Below, piece after piece: positions 18,404 through 26,631 of a stretch of 64,000 bases of DNA. The stretch spans positions 62,001-126,000 of the forward strand of contig JGZV01000001.1 in assembly GCA_000741495.1 (NCBI GenBank). Reading direction: 5' to 3'. The position numbers and the translations under genes are program-made. The DNA is from Bifidobacterium thermophilum. GTDB lineage: Bacteria > Actinomycetota > Actinomycetes > Actinomycetales > Bifidobacteriaceae. Position 1 is the first letter of the stretch. Each line of letters starts with the position of its first letter. The notes under the pieces are model-generated. The model was not told the origin of the DNA and made no database searches. It saw only the letters and a program-made list of their open reading frames with translations.

Positions 18404-19099
18404 TCAGGCGGTGGCCCTCACTTCACGCCCTGATGCGAATTTGTCCAGCGCACCGGTCCGCGCAATCGCCCGATACAGGTACCACACCACGATGCCGGCG
18501 AACACGATGCCGGAGATCACAGACGTGACCAGATAGATGGTGATGTACTGGCCGGTGAACGCTTGGCCGCGCATGAAAATGTCATGCAGCCACACGGCGA
18601 CTCCGGCGAACGCGCCGGACAGCATGGTGATCGGCACGTTCCACACGCGGTACAGCACTATGAGGAACGCGAGTTCGGCGAACGCGCCCTGCATCAGCGA
18701 TGTGCTGAACGTGTCCATGCCCGTCCACTGGTTGCCCATCAGGCTTTCGATGACTCCGCCGAGCAGTTCCGCATAGGTGGCGGCGCCGGGCTTGCGCACG
18801 ATGACCGCCGCCAAGGGGCCGGCGAACAGCCACAAACCGTTATAGATGCCTTGGAATCCGGGCATGACCAGGCCGATCAGGTCGCCGACGCCCAGCGAAT
18901 AAATCAGGGACACCAGCCAGAAAATCAGCGCGCTGGCAACGCCGATCACCGATGCGACGGCGATATCGACGACACGCCACTTGAGGCTGGGGCGTACAGC
19001 TGCGACCGGAGTCGCTTCGGGTTGAAGGGTGACCGAATTGGCTGCTGTTGTCGCTGTGGCGACGGATGCGTTGGATGCGTTCGAAGAGTTGTTGCTCAT
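18404..19099 (-). CDS. YkoE-like ECF S component (second copy)
   Basis: 231 aa substrate-binding membrane subunit. A polar Ser/Asn/Ala-rich N-terminus (1-40) precedes about five or six hydrophobic helices, beginning with WRVVDIAVASVIGVASALIF. The family-typical GPLAAVIVRKPGAATYAE lies near residues 97-114 and FASGREVR ends the protein. It is a close paralogue of the protein at 19380-20009, sharing the WRVVDIAVASVIGVASAL start and the RAIARTGALDKFASGREVR end. The YkoE family is associated with hydroxymethylpyrimidine/thiamine transport. It lies about 230 bp before the EcfA-EcfA-EcfT gene. Confidence 0.85.
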   Translation of the reverse strand: MSNNSSNASNASVATATTAANSVTLQPEATPVAAVRPSLKWRVVDIAVASVIGVASALIFWLVSLIYSLGVGDLIGLVMPGFQGIYNGLWLFAGPLAAVIVRKPGAATYAELLGGVIESLMGNQWTGMDTFSTSLMQGAFAELAFLIVLYRVWNVPITMLSGAFAGVAVWLHDIFMRGQAFTGQYITIYLVTSVISGIVFAGIVVWYLYRAIARTGALDKFASGREVRATA

Positions 19100-19265
19100 A
19101 TTGATGTCTTCCTATGCGATGCCGGATTGCGATGATGCCCGGCAAGGGTTGATATATCGCTGCGATGATCCCGAAACCGCCCGCCCATACTGGTGGCGGG
19201 CCTTATGCCGCTGACTTGCGAAGCCGTATCGGTGCTCCGCCGCAAGCCCCCAGAATCCAGACGCT

Positions 19266-19369
19266 GACGCTTTCAGATGACGCTTTCAGATGACGCTTTC
19301 AGATAGTGCTGTCAGACAGTGATTTCAGACGGTGATTTCAGACGGTGATTTCAGACGGTGATTTCAGAC
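19266..19369. repeat. Tandem 13-bp repeat, eight units
   Basis: Eight consecutive 13-bp units: three of GACGCTTTCAGAT, then AGTGCTGTCAGAC, AGTGATTTCAGAC and three of GGTGATTTCAGAC. It lies between the two YkoE-like genes, immediately after the stop of the upstream copy. Total 104 bp with no indels. Copy number could vary between strains. Confidence 0.85.
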
Positions 19370-19379
19370 GGTGCTGTTC

Positions 19380-20009
19380 TCAGGCGCTGATGCCACGCAC
19401 TTCACGCCCGGATGCGAACTTGTCCAGCGCACCGGTCCGCGCGATCGCCCGGTACAGGTACCACATGAGGATGCCGGCGATCAGCAGGCCGGACACCACC
19501 GTGGTGATCAGGTAGACGATGCCGTAGGACCCGGCAAGATTGATGCCCTGAAGATTCTCAATGAAGCTGTACGCCCAGCATCCGACCCCGGACAGCGCAC
19601 CGGACAGGGCGGCAACCGGCAGGGTCCACTTGCGATAGCGCACAATCGCGAATGCAAGCTCCGCGCACACGCCTTGCACCAAAGCAATCAGGAATGTGGC
19701 GAGACCGCCCCACATGTTGCCCATCAACGCTTCAAGAATGCCGGCGACGACTTCCGCATACACTGCGGCTCCCGGCTTACGCACGATGATGGCGGACAGG
19801 GGGCCGGCGAACAGCCACAATCCGTTGAACAGGCCGGGCAGACCGGGGACGACCGCGTCCAGTGCGGTCCAAGGTGCGGCGGTCAGCAGGGCGACCAGCC
19901 AATAGATCAGCGCGCTGGCCACGCCGATCACCGATGCAACGGCGATGTCGACGACGCGCCACTTGAGATTCACTGTGGATGATGCTGCGGTATTCGCGGC
20001 TTGTGTCAT
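19380..20009 (-). CDS. YkoE-like ECF S component (first copy, riboswitch-proximal)
   Basis: 209 aa, about six hydrophobic segments, with GPLSAIIVRKPGAAVYAE near residues 76-93 and the FASGREVR terminus. It is the first gene after the TPP riboswitch (51-136 bp upstream), which strongly supports a thiamine-related substrate. The second copy at 18404-19099 diverges in the loop regions; two S components competing for one fused ECF module could give different substrates (for example a pyrimidine and a thiazole precursor), but this is inference. Confidence 0.87.
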   Translation of the reverse strand: MTQAANTAASSTVNLKWRVVDIAVASVIGVASALIYWLVALLTAAPWTALDAVVPGLPGLFNGLWLFAGPLSAIIVRKPGAAVYAEVVAGILEALMGNMWGGLATFLIALVQGVCAELAFAIVRYRKWTLPVAALSGALSGVGCWAYSFIENLQGINLAGSYGIVYLITTVVSGLLIAGILMWYLYRAIARTGALDKFASGREVRGISA

Positions 20010-20059
20010 AATGATGTGCCTTTCTTGAACGGTTGTTCTCAGGCACGGGAAGAGCGACG

Positions 20060-20145
20060 TCCGTGCGCCGGCATTGCCCGGTTCACGTTCATTCGGTCGG
20101 AGGAAACCCCCATCTCAGCCTGGCGTTCAGCCAAGCCCCCGTGTC
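20060..20145 (-). promoter_or_regulatory. TPP riboswitch (THI element)
   Basis: On the minus strand the leader of the YkoE-like gene contains the TPP-aptamer landmarks in order: a G-rich P1/P2 segment (ACGGGGG near 20142-20136), CTGAGA (20118-20113), then ACGTGAACCGGGCAATGCCG and the closing C-rich strand. CTGAGA and the AC-GTGAACC-GG-AATGCCGGCG block are the pyrimidine- and pyrophosphate-sensor cores. It is placed 51 bp before the start at 20009 and explains regulation of the transporter operon by thiamine pyrophosphate. Confidence 0.88.
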
Positions 20146-20230
20146 GGTTGTTCAGTCTAGGGGCACCCCATGATTTTGCATGATTCCCATATCATCCCCA
20201 TACCGGCACGGCGGCCCCACGATATGCCCG

Positions 20231-20790
20231 CATCTCAGGTTTCCTGTGCCCTATGCCGAGCAGAAGCGGGCGACTCCGCCCCCAACTCGGGCAGGAGTCC
20301 GCAGTAATCACGCCATCTCGGGCAGCCTGCACTCGCCTGGCACCGGCAACCCGAAGATACACAGCCATCTCCGACACCCCGCGAGCAACACCACACAGGA
20401 ACCGCCAACCCCAACCCCATCTCACACAACTTCCCGCACAAACCGCGCTATCTCCAACAACCCGCATTACCCCCGTTCCAGCAAACCGCGGATGCACGCG
20501 TATCCCGGACTTCCCGCAACCCACGTCACACAGATCACGCCACATACATCCCCAACCCAGACAACATGGCGAAACTGCTGCGCCATCCCCCCGCGCCCGC
20601 CCGACACCAGCAAACCACGGATACGCAGCTATCTCCCACAGCCCGCAAACCACGCCACGTAGCAACCGCCAACACTGACCTCATCTCGCGCAACTTACCG
20701 TATAAATCGCGTTATCTCGGTGTTCCTACTCCCTCAACCGTACAGAAATCCGGAGATAGTCGCCTATCTAGCGCACGCCGCGTACCCACC
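20231..20790. repeat. Degenerate repeat array with 30/52/83-bp spacing
   Basis: About eleven copies of a degenerate motif (on the + strand YNATCTC-N2/3-CA-N-CCCGC) begin near 20231, 20314, 20366, 20418, 20448, 20500, 20584, 20629, 20682, 20712 and 20765. Intervals are 83, 52, 52, 30, 52, 84, 45, 53, 30 and 53 bp. The best pair, 20418-20455 and 20682-20719, share the order CATCTC, CAACTT, CCG, AA, CGCG, TATCTC. A minus-strand frame crosses it and shows a repeating peptide, but the periods are not multiples of three and it has no ribosome-binding site, so I take it as non-coding. Confidence 0.65.
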
Positions 20791-20824
20791 TGCCGCACCC
20801 AACCCGCACGCTCAAACCCCAACC

Positions 20825-21985
20825 CTACCGGCTCTTGAAGAACCGCAGCAGCTGGGACTCCCGCACGCTGAGCCCGGCGAGGAATGTCGCGGCCATCGCC
20901 CCTGCGAACCCGGTGGCAGGGATTCGGCAGGCGGCGATGAAGATGTTCATCCAGCCGTCGGTGGACATACGCCAGCAGTAGGCACACAGCAACGCCAGGC
21001 ACGCTATGGTCGCCAGCCCCGCCCAAATCAGCGTTTCCAAAGTCATTTCAAGCAGTTGGGCGCCTTTGGTTTGCCCTACATGCAAGGCTCCCGCGTATTC
21101 CAGTCGCCTGCGTCGCACGGAAATCACCCCGGCGATCACTCCGACCGCCAGTGAGACGTACGGCAGCCATACCGTCATGCGGTTCTTATAGCTGGAGTAC
21201 GCATTGTACCGGGAGTCGAAGGATTTGTTGACCTGCGCGACCGTCGTGTTTCCGCCTGTTCCTGAAACAATCGCCGTCGAATACAGCAGGTCGTTGGTTT
21301 GCTCGCTGACCGGCCACTGCTTCGCCCAGCATTCGGTGAATTCGCCGGAGGATGCCGAAACCGGGATCATCGCCGCATAGGCGAATCTGGTGTCACGGCC
21401 GTCGTTGGGCCAGGAGAATACGCCGGCGATGGTCATATCGCCACGGTTGGTTTGCATGGCGCTGCCTTTGACCAGCCCGAAATCATGCGAAACGTCGGTT
21501 GAAATCCATATTCCCGAGGTGTCGGCGGTCTCGTTCACTTCCTGTTGCGTTGACGCCGCCCCCTGTTGCGCAGACGAGGACGCAGAAGACGAAGCCGACG
21601 ATGCCGTGTTCGCCGTTTTCTGCCCTGATGCAAGCAGTTTGATGAACCCCGGGGTCACTTCGTACGCAGGCAGTTCCATGCCAGGCGTCGAGGAGGCGGT
21701 GATGCTTTCGGCAGCGCGGGCCGCTCCCGCAAGACTTGGCCCGTTGTGGACCATTTCAAGCCCGTCACACGCTTGGCCATCGACACTTGCACCGATGAGG
21801 GCTTTCGTATCGGCGTCCGAACTGATGCGCGTGATCGCTTCCTGCTCGAGCTGCACGATGGACATGGCTTCGTACCCGCCGAGAAGCACGCCGGTGATGA
21901 GCATGACGAGGAAAAACCATGCCGCCCGCGTGGTTCCCGCGCTGATGTTCCGCACGGCTTCGGAGCAGATTGACCGGAGATTCAT
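20825..21985 (-). CDS. ABC transporter permease, FtsX/MacB-like
   Basis: 386 aa membrane subunit. One helix near residues 21-40 (AAWFFLVMLITGVLLGG), a large extracytoplasmic domain (about 41-275) with a Ser/Ala/Gln-rich linker, then three C-terminal helices (about 280-375), the arrangement of MacB/FtsX permeases. The start overlaps the ATPase stop in an ATGA. With the ATPase and adaptor genes upstream it forms an exporter-type ABC system (MacAB/YknXYZ-like), probably moving a peptide or lipid-linked substrate outward or acting on envelope stress. Substrate unknown. Confidence 0.8.
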   Translation of the reverse strand: MNLRSICSEAVRNISAGTTRAAWFFLVMLITGVLLGGYEAMSIVQLEQEAITRISSDADTKALIGASVDGQACDGLEMVHNGPSLAGAARAAESITASSTPGMELPAYEVTPGFIKLLASGQKTANTASSASSSASSSAQQGAASTQQEVNETADTSGIWISTDVSHDFGLVKGSAMQTNRGDMTIAGVFSWPNDGRDTRFAYAAMIPVSASSGEFTECWAKQWPVSEQTNDLLYSTAIVSGTGGNTTVAQVNKSFDSRYNAYSSYKNRMTVWLPYVSLAVGVIAGVISVRRRRLEYAGALHVGQTKGAQLLEMTLETLIWAGLATIACLALLCAYCWRMSTDGWMNIFIAACRIPATGFAGAMAATFLAGLSVRESQLLRFFKSR

Positions 21986-22749
21986 GACCTGACCCCCTCG
22001 CTTCCAGCAGCGCTTCCATCGGCGCTTCCAGCAACGCTTCCAGCAGCGTTCTCATCAACAATTCCGCTCGCGCTCTCCGCAACGCTTCCGTTCACACGTG
22101 CAGCAGCGCTCTGACCCGCGTCCCCATCCGCGTTTTCAGCACCGACCGGCGCGTAATCAGCCAAATCGATGACCCGGTCGCACGCGTCCCTGGCACGCGG
22201 GTCATGCGTTGCCACGACCACTATCATGCCTTGCCCCGCGAGATTGCCCAATACTTCACTCACGGATGCCGCCGTTCGCGTGTCCAGCTGCGCGGTCGGC
22301 TCGTCGACGAGCAGCACGTCAGGGTGTGAGCATACGGCTCGGGCAAGCATCAGCCGTTGCGCTTCGCCGCCGGAGAGTTCGGAAAACCTCCGGTCCGCCG
22401 CATATTCCAGATCGAACAGCCCCATGGCTTGCAACGCTTCAGGAATCGCTTCACGCCTACTCAAGCCGTGGCAAAGCAGCGGGAAGACCACGTGGTCGAG
22501 CGCAGTCCGCTCCGGAACACCGTAAGGGTTTTGGAATACCCACCCGATGCGGTGGATGTCGTCGCGTTCGACTTGCCCCGCCCATGGTTTCACCCACCCC
22601 GCGAGAATCGACAGCAAGGTGGATTTGCCGCATCCGGAAGGCCCGCACAGTGCGACGGTCTGCCCCGGGCTGATTTCGAAATCAAGATGCTCGAACAGAA
22701 TATCCGTTCCCGGGAAACGGTGTGCCAGGTCTATTGCTTTCAGGAGCAT
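21982..22749 (-). CDS. ABC transporter ATP-binding protein (MacB/LolD-type)
   Basis: 255 aa. Walker A GPSGCGKST (about 35-43), signature LSGGEAQRLMLA (about 123-134), Walker B DVLLVDEPT, H-loop VVATHD. The last 50 residues are Ala/Gly/Ser-rich and come from a 12-bp DNA repeat at 22000-22091. The start lies inside the adaptor's 3' end (10-bp overlap) and the stop overlaps the permease start, so the three genes are one transcript. Confidence 0.88.
   Translation of the reverse strand: MLLKAIDLAHRFPGTDILFEHLDFEISPGQTVALCGPSGCGKSTLLSILAGWVKPWAGQVERDDIHRIGWVFQNPYGVPERTALDHVVFPLLCHGLSRREAIPEALQAMGLFDLEYAADRRFSELSGGEAQRLMLARAVCSHPDVLLVDEPTAQLDTRTAASVSEVLGNLAGQGMIVVVATHDPRARDACDRVIDLADYAPVGAENADGDAGQSAAARVNGSVAESASGIVDENAAGSVAGSADGSAAGSEGVRS
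22000..22091. repeat. 12-bp tandem repeat coding the ATPase tail
   Basis: Units of GCTTCCAGCAGC and close variants (GCTTCCATCGGC, GCTTCCAGCAAC, later degenerate) repeat every 12 bp. Being a multiple of three, changes in copy number would only lengthen or shorten the Ser/Ala/Gly tail of the ABC ATPase by four residues per unit. Confidence 0.7.
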
Positions 22750-23826
22750 GTTGCGCCCGCGATCTTCGACCCGATTTCCACCGAGGTGATGGATGACGTG
22801 TTGCCGCCGTCATCGAGCTGCACGAGACTGACGCCAAGCGAAGAGCCGACAACGGTGACGGCATGTTTCGCCCCGTCCGTGGTCATGATGCACCCTTTGC
22901 TCCCGTTCAGGCCAAATACGGCGCCCGCGGGTACGCGAAGCGCTTCAATGGATTGCGCCAGGGAGAGCGTGCCGCTGATGCCCGCCGCAAGCGTGTCCTT
23001 GGTCTGGGTTTTGTATTCCTCTGTCGCCGAAACCTGTTTGAGGTAGTCGGCGTTGTCGATGGCGGTCTGGCCTGCGGGCAGTGTGGTCGATTGGCCGAAT
23101 ACGGTGATCACCCGATCCTGGTCCGAGGGGTTCGTGTTCTTGATGCTGAGTTTGACCAAAGCCCCCGGAATATCGCCGATCTGCGACCCTTGGGTGACGT
23201 TTGCGCCTGTGGTTCCCTGCCAGTTGCTGACGGTGACGCTCTGCTCGGGGATCCATAGGATGTCGCTGAGCAGGAGCGTACCGTCGCTGTCCGAACCGTT
23301 GTCCGCCATGAGGCGTTTCCACCCTTGCTGGGTGTTCCATGAGTACCGGTCGCTGTCGGCGTCGGATTGGTAGCCGAGCCGGGACAGCTCATTGTTCAGC
23401 GCACGCACGTCCTGCCCCCGGTCTTCCACGTGCAGGTCGCGGTACAACGGCAGGGCCGTGTTCAGGGCGATGACGGCACGGTCGTTGACGCGCATGCAGG
23501 CATGGCCGGAAGATAATCCGTTGCCTGAATAATCCGCTGTCACGGTGCCGGTGCTGTTGCCCAGAATGGTCCTGTCGCTGGCGATGCTGGGGATCAGTGT
23601 GACTGTTTGTGCGCCGTTGTACTGTTGCGTCGATACTTTGGCTTGCGTCACTTCTCCGGATGTGCCCAGTAGTGCGGGCGGACGGTCGGGCATGAACATC
23701 GCGCACGCCCCCCGCGGTGATTGCGGCGGCCACCACGATGGCCATGATGACCCACGCCGCGATATTGACATGCCGGCGGCGTTTGTTGTCGACTTTGCCT
23801 TTGACACCACGCTCATGACGAAACAT
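22740..23826 (-). CDS. Peptidoglycan-binding-like ABC/efflux adaptor, frameshifted at a C6 run
   Basis: Periplasmic-adaptor-type subunit. The N-terminus read from ATG 23826 has a basic stretch and a membrane anchor (VNIAAWVIMAIVVAAAITAG); the rest, in another frame, has the PG-binding-like RDLHVEDRGQDVRALNNEL and a beta-rich HlyD-like C-terminus. The frames meet at 23708-23713 (six C on +). Removing one base joins ITAG to ACAMFMPDRP and gives 361 aa (1086 bp). Read literally, the downstream frame would start at 23816 without any membrane anchor. It is first in the exporter operon. Either a sequencing error, a real mutation, or a phase-variable tract. Confidence 0.75.
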
Positions 23827-23894
23827 CAATGTTCCCCTTCTCTTGTTGCTGACGGACTATCACATACCGGCAATCGGTGCGGATGGTGCGCGAC

Positions 23895-24671
23895 CTATCC
23901 CAACGGTTTCCAGTACGACGCCTGATCTGACGCTTCGGCGTACCCGTACTGATAGAGTGCAAAGCATTCCTGCGCTTCTGCACTATGGAAGAATTCCGGG
24001 GCCGAGTCGCTCGACGTATCCTTCGAGAACTGGTCTTTCGAATACGATGTCGGGACAACGTTTTTCTTAATCAGGCAATCGACGATAAGCTGATGATAAT
24101 CCGTAGACAGTTCGGCATTGCCCTCCTGTGTACGATACAGTAAATCAACATTCATCATTTCATGGCCGATGCAATACGATAAATCTTTGTCAAGTTTCTT
24201 GCTTTGCGAATCCGTCAAGCCAGCATAATTCATAGCGGGCATGGAATAGAACCCACCGTATGAAAGGGGTTTCGGATCGGTCCAGCCACGATTCACGATG
24301 CAGGAGCGAAAGTTCATCCAAGACTGTTCGTAGTCCGAACGCGATATTTTTCCATTGTTCTTTGTCGCACGTACGATGATGTCCCGCTGCTGGGCGCTCA
24401 TAACATCATCGCTGTCCTTTTTCTCTTTTTTCAAGGTATTGTCATCATTCAGCATTCGTTTTGCCAACGCTTGCAGTGAAGAAGCAAGATGGCCACTATC
24501 TTCCCCAAAATCCGTATCAGCACTGGATTGAGAAGAAGGGGATTCCCCTGAAGTATTAGCCTTGTCTGCCTGCGTCTTCCCGGACCACGGCGCGGAACAT
24601 GCACTGGCGCAGGCCCCGACGCAAACAATAATCGCAACAATACCGATTATTCTTTGCCATACACATCTCAT
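23895..24671 (-). CDS. Lipoprotein, tandem family member 1
   Basis: 258 aa. Signal peptide with lipobox VGAC (Cys21), so membrane-anchored outside the cell. It shares with the next two genes a conserved core: SDYEQSWMNFRSCI, RGWT-P, LYRTQ-GN--LS, IVDCLIKK and a C-terminal YWKPLG. Four core cysteines recur in all three proteins and could form two disulfides. Family not recognised. Ribosome-binding site AAGG. It lies downstream of two paralogues and upstream of the exporter adaptor on the same strand, so a functional link to that exporter is possible. Confidence 0.75.
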   Translation of the reverse strand: MRCVWQRIIGIVAIIVCVGACASACSAPWSGKTQADKANTSGESPSSQSSADTDFGEDSGHLASSLQALAKRMLNDDNTLKKEKKDSDDVMSAQQRDIIVRATKNNGKISRSDYEQSWMNFRSCIVNRGWTDPKPLSYGGFYSMPAMNYAGLTDSQSKKLDKDLSYCIGHEMMNVDLLYRTQEGNAELSTDYHQLIVDCLIKKNVVPTSYSKDQFSKDTSSDSAPEFFHSAEAQECFALYQYGYAEASDQASYWKPLG

Positions 24672-24741
24672 AACCCCATCACCTTCTTTGGACTATTGCA
24701 GATTTCATCATCGAATACTGATATCAACTATTCCGGCTTGT

Positions 24742-25482
24742 TCAAGATATCGGTTTCCATACCGGCTCCGACGTTCCTGCATCATCGTTGAAATAGAAGC
24801 CTTGGGCGAAGAAGCAGGATTGGACGCGCTCATCGCTTACGGAAAATGATGTCGGACCCACGTATTTCTCCCCGGGGGACAGGTCTTCTCCCATCTCCTT
24901 CTTGTATTGTTTCTTAGTGAACGACACGGGGACTACACCATTCTTGATGAGACAGTCAACAATCAGCTGATTCGTATCGGAAGACAAACCAGGATTACCA
25001 ACTTGCGTACGGTACAGTGAATCCACATTGGTCTTGTACTTGAAGGCACAGTCCTGGATATCATCGAAAAGCTTGTCTGACCGCTCCTTACTCATCCCTT
25101 TCGTGTTGACCTGTGGTTCACCGTACAAGTCCCCATGCTGTATCACGGGCGGGGACGTCCATCCCCGTGAAGTGATGCATGTGCGATACGTGCTCCACGC
25201 CTGCTCATAGTCAGCGCGTGTAAGTTTACCGTTGTTCTTGACGGCACGCTCGATGGTTTCTTTCTGCTCGTCGGCCATCGACGGGTGTTTCACGTCCTCA
25301 TCCAACAACGATTGGGCAAATTCTTGCAAGGACGACGCTATCTTCCCGCCCGTCTGCGACGCCGACGCTGAAGGAGACGAGGTTGTTTCCTGCTTCTGTG
25401 CAGAAGTGCGCATCGAACATGCCGACAGCATCATCGCCATCGCAAGACCAACCGCGACAACATGCATCATCTTGGGCTTCAT
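24742..25482 (-). CDS. Lipoprotein, tandem family member 2
   Basis: 246 aa; lipobox LSAC (Cys22). Same core as its neighbours: RADYEQAWSTYRTCI, SRGWTSPP, LYRTQVGNPGLS, IVDCLIKNGVVP and the final PVWKPIS. The start has a GGGGAGAAGG ribosome-binding site. A run of ten C on the + strand (25532-25541) lies 50 bp upstream, between this gene and member 3. Function unknown; the tandem triplication suggests expansion of a surface-exposed family. Confidence 0.75.
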   Translation of the reverse strand: MKPKMMHVVAVGLAMAMMLSACSMRTSAQKQETTSSPSASASQTGGKIASSLQEFAQSLLDEDVKHPSMADEQKETIERAVKNNGKLTRADYEQAWSTYRTCITSRGWTSPPVIQHGDLYGEPQVNTKGMSKERSDKLFDDIQDCAFKYKTNVDSLYRTQVGNPGLSSDTNQLIVDCLIKNGVVPVSFTKKQYKKEMGEDLSPGEKYVGPTSFSVSDERVQSCFFAQGFYFNDDAGTSEPVWKPIS

Positions 25483-25531
25483 GGCCTTCTCCCCTTCCTA
25501 TGCGCTCCATCATCGGAGTCGTTTTGCCAAG

Positions 25532-25541
25532 CCCCCCCCCC
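25532..25541. repeat. Homopolymer C10/G10 upstream of lipoprotein 2
   Basis: Ten consecutive C (ten G on the coding strand of the lipoprotein genes) in the 101-bp gap between lipoprotein 3 and lipoprotein 2, 50-59 bp before the start at 25482. It is the longest homopolymer I noticed in the window and is placed where it could alter promoter spacing or the mRNA leader. Confidence 0.8.
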
Positions 25542-25583
25542 ACTGACCAACCAGCCGAAGGAACATATTGCTCTCAGTATAGC

Positions 25584-26303
25584 CTATCCCAGCGGTTTCC
25601 AGTATGCGCTTTCATCGCGCGCGTCGTTAGCGGAGTATCCATATTTCACCAGGCAGGTCTGGACGGCGGAATCCGACAAATCCAGTTTGTCACCGAGATC
25701 GTCCTGGAGCTTGTCCGACGTGTAATCCTTGCCGACAACGCCATTCTTCTTCAGACAATCCACAATCAGCTGATAGTTCGCGCTTGACAACCCCGGATTG
25801 GCAACCTGGGTACGATACAGCTGGTCAAGATCGGTCACATATGTGATGGAGCAGTATTGCAGGTCTTCGTCCAGCTTGTGCTGCTGCGCGTCGCTCAACC
25901 CTTCCACATCGATGGGCGGGGCCGCGTACAACCCGTCAAGATGCTTGAGTGTCGGATCGGTCCAGCCCCGATCCACAATGCATTTGCGATAGTTCGCCCA
26001 CGCCTGTTCATAATCCGCGCGCGACACTGTGCCGTCGCCCTTGGCGGCACGCTCGATGATCGCCTTCTGGTCCTCGCCCATCTGGGACGATTGCCTGTCG
26101 CCATCAAGCATGGACTGGGCATACGCTTTCAGCGACGACGCCAGTTTTGAACCCGTCTTCGGCGCCGACGCCGTGTTCGACGCCGAAGAACCGGGATCCT
26201 GAGAACCGGGTCGGGAGCACGATGACAGCGACATTATCCCGCAGCACAGGCCGACAGCGATTGCCGCAGAAGCGATCATGCGCAGCATGCTTGTTTTGTT
26301 CAT
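25584..26303 (-). CDS. Lipoprotein, tandem family member 3
   Basis: 239 aa from the ATG at 26303; the frame extends to 26432, but the 26303 start has a GGAGG site 6 nt away and gives a proper signal peptide with lipobox LSSC (Cys29). It shares RADYEQAWANYRKCI, DRGWTDP, LYRTQVANPGLS, IVDCLKKNGVV and YWKPLG with the other two. It is probably the first gene transcribed; an ATTATA (TATAAT on the minus strand) at 26374-26379 is a good -10 candidate. Confidence 0.77.
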   Translation of the reverse strand: MNKTSMLRMIASAAIAVGLCCGIMSLSSCSRPGSQDPGSSASNTASAPKTGSKLASSLKAYAQSMLDGDRQSSQMGEDQKAIIERAAKGDGTVSRADYEQAWANYRKCIVDRGWTDPTLKHLDGLYAAPPIDVEGLSDAQQHKLDEDLQYCSITYVTDLDQLYRTQVANPGLSSANYQLIVDCLKKNGVVGKDYTSDKLQDDLGDKLDLSDSAVQTCLVKYGYSANDARDESAYWKPLG

Positions 26304-26631
26304 TGTGCCCTCCACCATTGGATTCTTCGTATTCAGAGCTTTACCAACCAACCGTAAGGTAAGGCTTATCCGTATTATACTGCTCTTTACGCGTGCAGCG
26401 ACACCAACAGGAACATCGCACTTCAATGTCAATCCCCGACGTGGTGGTGAAGATTACTTGAAGACAAGCTGCCGAAAACGTTTGCCATACCTTCTGGGTT
26501 CATCTATGAAATATAATTGTGATTGACATTGGTGTCAGACATCGAGCAAAGCAAAGGAGGGGTGTTTACATACGGAATTTGCAGAGTATTACGGCATTGA
26601 ACACCAACCCAACTATGGAAAGCGTGCTGAT
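26304..26631. promoter_or_regulatory. Divergent promoter region between lipoprotein genes
   Basis: AT-rich intergenic stretch. TATAAT on the minus strand (26374-26379) faces the three-lipoprotein cluster, and TATAAT on the + strand (26512-26517) faces the gene at 26632. Matching -35 elements are weak. No gene is supported here. Confidence 0.5.

Noticed and set aside
20192-20665. 157-aa minus-strand frame with repeating peptides
   Set aside because: No ribosome-binding site; the DNA repeat period (82-83 bp) is not a multiple of three, so the peptide repeat is imperfect and best explained by the DNA array.
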